Assembly: GCF_036865545.1 (NCBI RefSeq)
Contig: NZ_CP142208.1
Location: 4,588,001-4,652,000, forward strand
From: Erwinia sp. E_sp_B01_1
GTDB taxonomy: Bacteria; Pseudomonadota; Gammaproteobacteria; Enterobacterales; Enterobacteriaceae
Direction: 5' to 3'
DNA: 64,000 bases
Shown here: positions 58,897 to 64,000 of the stretch, one piece after another
Layout of the letters: the number at the start of each line of letters is the position of its first letter
Numbering within the stretch: the stretch's first letter is position 1
Made by a program: the position numbers and the translations under genes
The notes under the pieces: model-generated
What the model saw: the letters and a program-made list of their open reading frames with translations, nothing else
Database searches by the model: none
What the model was told of the DNA's origin: nothing

Positions 58897-59655
58897 TCAG
58901 AGGTACATACCGCCTGAAGCTTCAATGCGCTGGCCGTTGATCCAGCCGCTTTCGTCGCTGAGGATTTGTGCCACCGCATTGCCGATATCATCCGGCAACC
59001 CTACCCTGCCCAACGCCGTCTGCGAGGCTACAAAGGCATTCACCTGCGGGTTATCCCGTACCATCCCGCCGCTGAAATCTGTTTCAATCGCACCCGGCGC
59101 CAGGATATTGACTGAAATTCCCCGCGCGCCCAGCTCTTTGGCCTGATAGCGGGTCAGCACTTCCATAGCTCCCTTGACCGATGCATAGGCGCTGGAGCCT
59201 GGCAGGCTGAAGCGGGCAAGTCCGCTGGAGATATTGAGGATACGTCCGCCGTTGACCAATAATGGCAACAGCTTCTGGGTCAGGAAAAAAGGGCCCTTGA
59301 AATGGATATTCACCATCTCATCAAACTGCGCTTCCGTAGTCTCATCAAAATTCGCATGCAGACCGGTGCCCGCATTGTTTACTAAATAATCAAAGGTATC
59401 ACGCTGCCAGAGATCTTTTAGCTGCGTCTTAAGTTCCGCGGCAAAAGAATCAAAGGAATGACTGTCGCCAACATCCAGCGGCAGGGCCACCGCACGGGCA
59501 CCCAGCTCTTCAATGCGCTTCACGACCTGCTCGGCTTCCGACTGCTTACTGCGGTAAGTCAAAATAACGTCTACGCCTCTGGCTGCCAGCTTCAGGGCGG
59601 CATTTTCCCCTAAACCACGGCTTGCGCCGGTGATAAGTGCGATTTTATGGCTCAT
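58897..59655 (-). CDS. Short-chain dehydrogenase/reductase
   Basis: 252 residues of the classical SDR type. Cofactor motif ALITGASRGLG at residues 5-15, NNAG motif (YLVNNAGTG), catalytic serine in ILNISSG, and catalytic Tyr-x3-Lys in SAYASVKGAMEV. C-terminal INGQRIEASGGMYL. ATG 59655 has an AGGAG box; the upstream in-frame ATGs are not supported. The arginine in the glycine-rich loop and TYRSK after strand 2 suggest NADPH preference. Divergent from the adjacent LysR regulator, which probably controls it. Substrate unknown. Confidence 0.93.
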   Translation of the reverse strand: MSHKIALITGASRGLGENAALKLAARGVDVILTYRSKQSEAEQVVKRIEELGARAVALPLDVGDSHSFDSFAAELKTQLKDLWQRDTFDYLVNNAGTGLHANFDETTEAQFDEMVNIHFKGPFFLTQKLLPLLVNGGRILNISSGLARFSLPGSSAYASVKGAMEVLTRYQAKELGARGISVNILAPGAIETDFSGGMVRDNPQVNAFVASQTALGRVGLPDDIGNAVAQILSDESGWINGQRIEASGGMYL

Positions 59656-59720
59656 TTGCTTCTCCTGACTGTTTGTTGTGGACAAAAAACAGGATATTAC
59701 CTTCATCATCATCTATAAAT

Positions 59721-59732
59721 GTCTTCAAAGAC
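59721..59732. promoter_or_regulatory. Palindrome in SDR-LysR spacer
   Basis: GTCTT-CA-AAGAC, a perfect 5-bp inverted repeat in the centre of the 115-base divergent spacer; a possible LysR-type operator. Confidence 0.4.
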
Positions 59733-59770
59733 GCTTCACTGTTTCATTACAAACAACAATGGCCGCTTAA

Positions 59771-60670
59771 ATGGATAAAATTCAAGCAATGCAGGTTTTT
59801 GTCAGGGTAGCTGAACTCCACAGTTTTACCCGGGCTGCAGAAAATTTAGGCTTGCCTAAAGGCAGTCTTTCACGGCAGCTACAGGCCCTGGAAAATGCCA
59901 TGGGTACCCGTTTACTACACCGCACGACACGTCGGGTACAGCTCACGCAGGATGGTCTGGTCTATTACGAACGTTGTAGGGATGTGCTGGCTACGCTGGA
60001 GGAGATGGACTCATTATTTCAGCACGATCCTGCCACGCTGAGCGGCAGGCTGCGTGTAGATATGTCCGTCAGCCTCGCCTGCAATTATATCCTGCCCCTG
60101 TTACCCGATTTTTTGCAGCAGTATCCCGGTATAGAGCTGGAACTGAGTAGCAGTGACCGGCGTGTCGATGTCATCCGCGAAGGATTTGACTGTGTGGTTC
60201 GCGCTGGCGTGCTGGAAGATTCCGGATTGATCGCCAGGCCTCTGGGCATGCTGACGTTGATTAACTGCGCCAGTCCGGCTTATCTGGAGCGTTTTGGCAC
60301 GCCTGTCACCCTGGACGATTTGGCTCAGCACGCTATGGTTCATTACAGCCAGCAATTGGGCGGCCACCCGGAAGGTTTCGAATTCTGGGACGGTAAAACG
60401 GCCCGCTTAATTCAGACCGGGGGGACCATTACCGTCAACAATACCGAGACTTACCGGGCGGCCTGTACGGCAGGACTGGGTATCATCCAGGTCCCTTTGT
60501 CCGGAATGAAACAGCTTCTGGCAGAGAGAACCCTGGTTGAGATTCTGCCGCATTTCCGGGCCAGACCTATGCCCGTTTCGCTCATCTATCCGCACCGCCG
60601 CAACCTTGCGCGTCGCGTGCATGTTTTTATGGAATGGCTCACTCAGGCAATGAAAAAGTACATAGCCTGA
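59771..60670 (+). CDS. yhjC: LysR-type regulator, YhjC-like
   Basis: 299 residues. Winged helix-turn-helix MDKIQAMQVFVRVAELHSFTRAAENLGLPKGSLSRQLQALE (quoted in part) followed by the LysR effector domain with ELSSSDRRVDVIREGFDCVVRAG. It resembles E. coli YhjC strongly, including MDKI-AMQ-F-RVAEL and RRTTRRVQLTQDG, and like yhjC it is followed on the same strand by yhjD. Divergent from an SDR gene, the likely target. The Shine-Dalgarno before the ATG is weak. Confidence 0.9.
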   Translation: MDKIQAMQVFVRVAELHSFTRAAENLGLPKGSLSRQLQALENAMGTRLLHRTTRRVQLTQDGLVYYERCRDVLATLEEMDSLFQHDPATLSGRLRVDMSVSLACNYILPLLPDFLQQYPGIELELSSSDRRVDVIREGFDCVVRAGVLEDSGLIARPLGMLTLINCASPAYLERFGTPVTLDDLAQHAMVHYSQQLGGHPEGFEFWDGKTARLIQTGGTITVNNTETYRAACTAGLGIIQVPLSGMKQLLAERTLVEILPHFRARPMPVSLIYPHRRNLARRVHVFMEWLTQAMKKYIA

Positions 60671-60727
60671 GTGCGTGGCTATAATTTCAGACAGGTACAT
60701 TCATTCAAAGGACATAAAGAAGGGTGC

Positions 60728-61750
60728 ATGAAGGAAAATCAACCAGCTGAAGCTCAACGCGAAACTGAAAAACCTCTGATCAACATTAAAACAGGCAATC
60801 ACACCGTCGATAAATCCATCACCAGGGTTTCACGGCTGATAAGCTGGTTCCAGGCGATTCCGACGGTGGCGCATTTTCTCCGCGCCGGCGAACGCTTCAA
60901 TGACCGTCTGGGGAGCCAGTTTGGCGCGGCCATTACCTATTTCTCATTTCTCTCGCTGATCCCCATTCTGATGGTGTCGTTTGCTGCCGTGGGTTTTGTG
61001 CTGGCTTCAAATCAGGATTTGCTGACGGAGCTGATCAATAAGATCGTTAATAACATCAGCGATCCCACGCTGGCTTCAACGCTTAAAAACACCGTGAACA
61101 CGGCAGTTCAACAGCGCACTACCGTAGGCCTGACCGGATTGTTTATCGCTCTCTATTCCGGCATCAGCTGGATGGGAAATCTGCGTGAGGCCATCCGTGC
61201 CCAGTTCCGCGATGTCTGGGAGCGTAACAAACAGGACAAAGAGAAAATCTGGTTCAAATACTCCCGCGATCTGATCTCCCTGATGGGGCTGGTGCTGGCG
61301 CTGATTATCACGCTTTCACTGACCTCGATAGCGGGGGCCGCTCAGGCTTCGATAGTCCGGGCATTGGGGCTTGAAGGCATTGAATGGCTGAGACCGGCAA
61401 TGACGCTGATTGCGCTGTCGATTTCAATCATGGCCAACTATCTCCTGTTCCTGTGGATTTTCTGGATATTACCGCGCCATAAGCCGCGCAAAAAAGCGCT
61501 GTTCCGTGGCACTCTGCTGGCGGCTATTGGCTTCGAAGTAATTAAATTTATTATGACGCTGACGCTGCCGAAACTCGCCTCCTCCCCGTCCGGAGCCGCA
61601 TTTGGTTCGGTACTGGGACTGATGGCATTTTTCTACTTCTTCGCGCGGCTGACGCTGTTTTGTGCGGCCTGGATTGCCACAGCGAAGTACAAGGATGATA
61701 AACCTGTCAATTCAAAGACTGACCAACAGCAGATTCCTCCCACGCCTTAG
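60728..61750 (+). CDS. yhjD: YihY/YhjD-family inner-membrane protein
   Basis: 340 residues with about six membrane helices of the BrkB/YihY family. Blocks AIPTVAHFLRAGERFNDRLG, QFGAAITYFSFLSLIPILMVS, YSGISWMGNLREAIRAQFRDVWER and SPSGAAFGSVLGLMAFFYFFARLTLFCAAWIA are those of E. coli YhjD. E. coli YhjD was linked genetically to lipid A precursor transport, but its function is unsettled. ATG 60728 with AAGGG upstream is preferred over an extension that overlaps the regulator stop. Follows the LysR gene as in E. coli. Confidence 0.93.
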   Translation: MKENQPAEAQRETEKPLINIKTGNHTVDKSITRVSRLISWFQAIPTVAHFLRAGERFNDRLGSQFGAAITYFSFLSLIPILMVSFAAVGFVLASNQDLLTELINKIVNNISDPTLASTLKNTVNTAVQQRTTVGLTGLFIALYSGISWMGNLREAIRAQFRDVWERNKQDKEKIWFKYSRDLISLMGLVLALIITLSLTSIAGAAQASIVRALGLEGIEWLRPAMTLIALSISIMANYLLFLWIFWILPRHKPRKKALFRGTLLAAIGFEVIKFIMTLTLPKLASSPSGAAFGSVLGLMAFFYFFARLTLFCAAWIATAKYKDDKPVNSKTDQQQIPPTP

Positions 61751-61761
61751 GGCAATGACCG

Positions 61762-61786
61762 TAAGGGCAACACCTGTTGCCCTTTA
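61762..61786. terminator. Hairpin between yhjD and cdh
   Basis: TAAGGGCAACA/TGTTGCCCTTTA stem with CC loop between convergent genes. Confidence 0.7.
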
Positions 61787-62542
61787 CGATTTCAGAATAC
61801 TACAGCTGTGATCCTGCAATTCTTCGGCAGAGCCGCGGTTCAGCAGCAGCAAATTACGTTTAATCACCATCAACGCACGGCGGCCATCTGGTAACGCCGC
61901 AACCGCTACACCGTAATTGCCCATCTCTTCGCGCGCGCCCGGCAATTCGTTGGCAATCCGGATAAACGGGCTCATTTTTTTAATGTCATCCCGCGTTGCT
62001 GCACGCACCAGATATTCATGTTTCCCAAGCTGCTCAGATTGCCATAACGAAGTCAGTGAATGGGCCATGCCATCCAGCTGCCTGCGGATATCGGGCCGCA
62101 GGCAGGAGATGTGAATGTGCAGTTGATTTTGCGTTCTTCCCCACCGGGAATTGATGGTCAGAGCATAGGCGCTATCTTCAATCGGCTTACCGCGCTTATT
62201 TTCCATAAAATGGCGTGAACGCCAGGCCTCAGCCATGAAATTCGGCGTGGCAGGATTCAGCAAGGCGGGGCTTTCAATACCGGTGATTTTTTCAACGGGC
62301 AGCAATAAAAACTGCAGCGGACCATTACGATCTTTCAGGACCACATAGCCATTGCGCAGGTCAACCTGACGGCAGGGTGTCGGATCATTGTTCTGCATCT
62401 GGTCAGGCACACATTTTTCACTGACAGTCTTCCACAGTGCCTCTGAATTTTTTTGGTAATTTAACGCCATTGAGGCACAACCGGCCGTCACAATTATCCC
62501 AATTACCGCAACTACAATCAGGATACGCTTTCGCCCCTGCAT
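61784..62542 (-). CDS. cdh: CDP-diacylglycerol pyrophosphatase
   Basis: Hydrolyses CDP-diacylglycerol to phosphatidate and CMP. 252 residues against 251 in E. coli Cdh. N-terminal membrane anchor (residues 6-28), then YVVLKDRNGPLQFLLLPVEKI, ESPALLNPATPNF and the HIT-like catalytic motif QLHIHISCLRPD. The N-terminal Cys in VTAGCAS could be a lipobox, but the anchor form is family-typical. It marks the right edge of the accessory block: in E. coli cdh directly follows tpiA. Confidence 0.95.
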   Translation of the reverse strand: MQGRKRILIVVAVIGIIVTAGCASMALNYQKNSEALWKTVSEKCVPDQMQNNDPTPCRQVDLRNGYVVLKDRNGPLQFLLLPVEKITGIESPALLNPATPNFMAEAWRSRHFMENKRGKPIEDSAYALTINSRWGRTQNQLHIHISCLRPDIRRQLDGMAHSLTSLWQSEQLGKHEYLVRAATRDDIKKMSPFIRIANELPGAREEMGNYGVAVAALPDGRRALMVIKRNLLLLNRGSAEELQDHSCSILKS

Positions 62543-62701
62543 GATCGAAACCTCTGGACATCAAGTGCTCGTAATGTAGACGAACAGGTGATGAAAATCA
62601 TGTCAATTCATCCATCCTGGCGATCATTCAGCATACTTTCTGTTAAATCGCGGTTAAGTCGCCATTCTTCTGCCTGGGCGTGGGCCTGCATTCCTTCCGT
62701 C

Positions 62702-62756
62702 AAAAAAAACTGCACCCTCAGTGCCCGACATTCGTCCGACATTTGAAAGTGCAGTT
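62702..62756 (-). terminator. Likely sbp terminator
   Basis: On the minus strand AACTGCAC and GTGCAGTT arms flank a 33-base loop and are followed by eight T, about 35 bases after the sbp stop. The loop contains a repeated TGTCGG word. Confidence 0.55.
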
Positions 62757-62790
62757 CAGTGTTCATCTGTTATCAGTCAGGTCGATCTTA

Positions 62791-63783
62791 TTACTCAGGC
62801 TTCATCACCTGATCGTAGGTGCCGCCATCCGTGAAGTGGGTTTTCTGCGCCTTAGCCCAGCCACCAAACTTGTTTTCGATGGTAAACAATTTTACCGGCG
62901 CGAAGGTGCTGGCGAATTTCTTCGCTACAGCGGGATCGCGAGGGCGATAGTAGTTCTGTGCGGCGATGGTTTGCCCCTCGGGAGAATAAAGATATTTCAG
63001 GTAAGCATCGGCCGCTTTACGGCTGTCACGCTCGTCCACCACTTTATCCACTACGGACACCGTAGGCTCAGCCAGGATCGATTCACTTGGCGTAACGATA
63101 TCAAACTTATCTTTACCCAGTTTATTCACGGCAAGATAGGCTTCGTTTTCCCATGCAATCAGTACATCGCCCAATCCCCGCTCAACAAAGGTGTTGGTAG
63201 CACCACGCGCGCCTGAATCCTGCACTTCAACGTTTTTAAACAGCGCTTTCACATAGGCCTGAGCTTTTGCCTGATCGCCGTTGTTGTGATCCAACGCCCA
63301 GCCCCAGGCTGCAAGGTAGTTCCAGCGAGCGCCACCGGAGGTTTTAGGATTAGGAGTGATCACGGACACGCCTGGTTTAATTAAATCACCCCAGTCATGG
63401 ATTTGTTTCGGATTACCTTTACGTACCAGGAAAACAATAGTCGAAGTGTAGGGCGCGGAGTTATCAGGGAGACGTTTGATCCAGTCTTTGTCGATACGGC
63501 CACGTTGAGCAATGGCATCCACATCGGATTCCAGCGCCAGCGTAACCACATCAGCACGAATGCCATTAATCACAGAAGTGGCCTGTTTGCCGGAGCCACC
63601 ATGAGACTGACGAACGACCACGTTATCACCGGTTTCCTGCTTGTAATGCGCGCTGAAGGCTTTGTTATACTGTTCATACAGCTCGCGGGTCGGATCGTAA
63701 GAGACGTTCAGCAACTGAATATCTTTCGCCAGCACGCTGGTTGATGCCAGTAATAAGGTTAATCCCACACTCCACTTCTTCAT
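62791..63783 (-). CDS. sbp: Periplasmic sulfate-binding protein
   Basis: Sulfate/thiosulfate-binding component for the CysTWA ABC importer. 330 residues. Signal peptide [19 protein letters not shown] with cleavage before [21 protein letters not shown] (first residues quoted). Ligand-loop motifs [10 protein letters not shown] and [13 protein letters not shown], then [18 protein letters not shown] 63783 has GGGAGAG upstream. Probably CysB-controlled. The order pfkA-sbp-cdh is as in E. coli. Confidence 0.97.
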   Translation of the reverse strand: MKKWSVGLTLLLASTSVLAKDIQLLNVSYDPTRELYEQYNKAFSAHYKQETGDNVVVRQSHGGSGKQATSVINGIRADVVTLALESDVDAIAQRGRIDKDWIKRLPDNSAPYTSTIVFLVRKGNPKQIHDWGDLIKPGVSVITPNPKTSGGARWNYLAAWGWALDHNNGDQAKAQAYVKALFKNVEVQDSGARGATNTFVERGLGDVLIAWENEAYLAVNKLGKDKFDIVTPSESILAEPTVSVVDKVVDERDSRKAADAYLKYLYSPEGQTIAAQNYYRPRDPAVAKKFASTFAPVKLFTIENKFGGWAKAQKTHFTDGGTYDQVMKPE

Positions 63784-63892
63784 CACACTCTCCCAAAGGT
63801 TTTTCGCTGTAAGAGAGCCTGACACAAAGTGAATCGTGAATTAAAGAATTAAAAAACAGCTTTAATAACCGTATGGAATATAGCCTTGCATA

Positions 63893-63925
63893 AAACAGGC
63901 GCTGGATTGCAGCGCCTTGTTTTTA
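63893..63925. terminator. pfkA terminator
   Basis: AAAACAGGCGCTG/CAGCGCCTTGTTTTT stem-loop with A-run on the left and T-run on the right, about 30 bases after the pfkA stop. Confidence 0.8.
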
Positions 63926-63953
63926 ATCATTAAAGCTCTACAGCCTTTTATAA

Positions 63954-64000
63954 TCAGTAGAGTTTTTTGGCGGTATCCAGCCAGTCACCTTTGAAAGGAC
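63954..64000 (-). CDS. pfkA: 6-phosphofructokinase, last residues only (partial)
   Basis: The minus strand at the right edge reads PFKGDWLDTAKKLY then TGA, the C terminus of PfkA (E. coli ends ...RPFKGDWLDCAKKLY). Only about 14 codons are inside the window. Position next to sbp agrees with E. coli gene order. The identification rests on this short but distinctive tail and on synteny. Confidence 0.88.
   Translation of the reverse strand, partial: PFKGDWLDTAKKLY

Noticed and set aside
50386..61783. Genomic island with integration signature
   Set aside because: No integrase, transposase, tRNA edge or direct repeats were seen at either boundary, so insertion by a mobile element is not supported from this sequence.

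Overview
The window is a chromosomal segment from a member of the Enterobacterales. Nearly every gene has a close E. coli counterpart of the same length, and the order pfkA-sbp-cdh-tpiA-yiiQ-yiiR-fpr-glpX-glpK-glpF-zapB-rraA-menA-hslUV-ftsN-cytR-priA-rpmE-metJ-metBL-metF-ppc-argE-argCBGH-oxyR-sthA-fabR-yijD-trmA-btuB-murI-rrn follows the E. coli backbone read in reverse. Several departures point outside the Escherichia/Salmonella family, most plausibly to the Erwinia/Pantoea group: a short-type argG inside the arg cluster, emrD between glpX and fpr, a peroxiredoxin-glutaredoxin fusion where E. coli has oxyS, and a phosphoketolase gene. The genus assignment is inference.

Layout. 1-4.1 kb: start of the ilvLG... 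attenuated operon (minus), comM, maoP and hdfR. 4.2-10.1 kb: a complete rRNA operon on the minus strand (16S, tRNA-Ile, tRNA-Ala, 23S, 5S, tRNA-Asp, tRNA-Trp) with P1 and P2 promoters and a boxA. 10.1-18.8 kb: murI and btuB with a cobalamin riboswitch, trmA, fabR-yijD, sthA, and oxyR divergent from the Prx-Grx fusion. 18.9-24.7 kb: argCBGH divergent from argE over a shared ArgR operator. 24.9-33.1 kb: ppc, then the MetJ-controlled metF and metBL units and metJ. 33.2-42.1 kb: rpmE, priA, cytR, ftsN, hslVU (sigma-32 promoter), menA, rraA and zapB. 42.5-50.4 kb: glpFK and glpX, emrD, fpr, yiiR, yiiQ and tpiA. 50.4-61.8 kb: an accessory block with mqo, phosphoketolase, a LysE-type exporter, a MocR regulator, a GST, a PhzF protein, an SDR, a LysR regulator (yhjC-like) and yhjD. 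61.8-64 kb: backbone resumes with cdh, sbp and the last codons of pfkA.

Metabolically the window links arginine, methionine and branched-chain amino-acid synthesis, oxaloacetate supply (Ppc, Mqo), glycerol catabolism with FBPase II and triosephosphate isomerase, and a phosphoketolase shunt from sugar phosphates to acetyl phosphate.

Main anomalies. priA is broken by a one-base deficit in a C-run, and the GST gene is broken near its 3' end by the same kind of event; in both a C5 run stands where C6 would restore a family-typical protein. The rRNA operon has the upstream flank of E. coli rrnB (murI) and the downstream flank of rrnC (tRNA-Asp, tRNA-Trp, hdfR), with an Ile/Ala spacer typical of neither. 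An 8-bp tandem repeat of 6.5 copies follows ppc. I found no CRISPR array, insertion sequence, prophage or toxin-antitoxin module, and no clear candidate for an undescribed multi-gene system; the mqo-phosphoketolase pair and its neighbours are the least conventional part.
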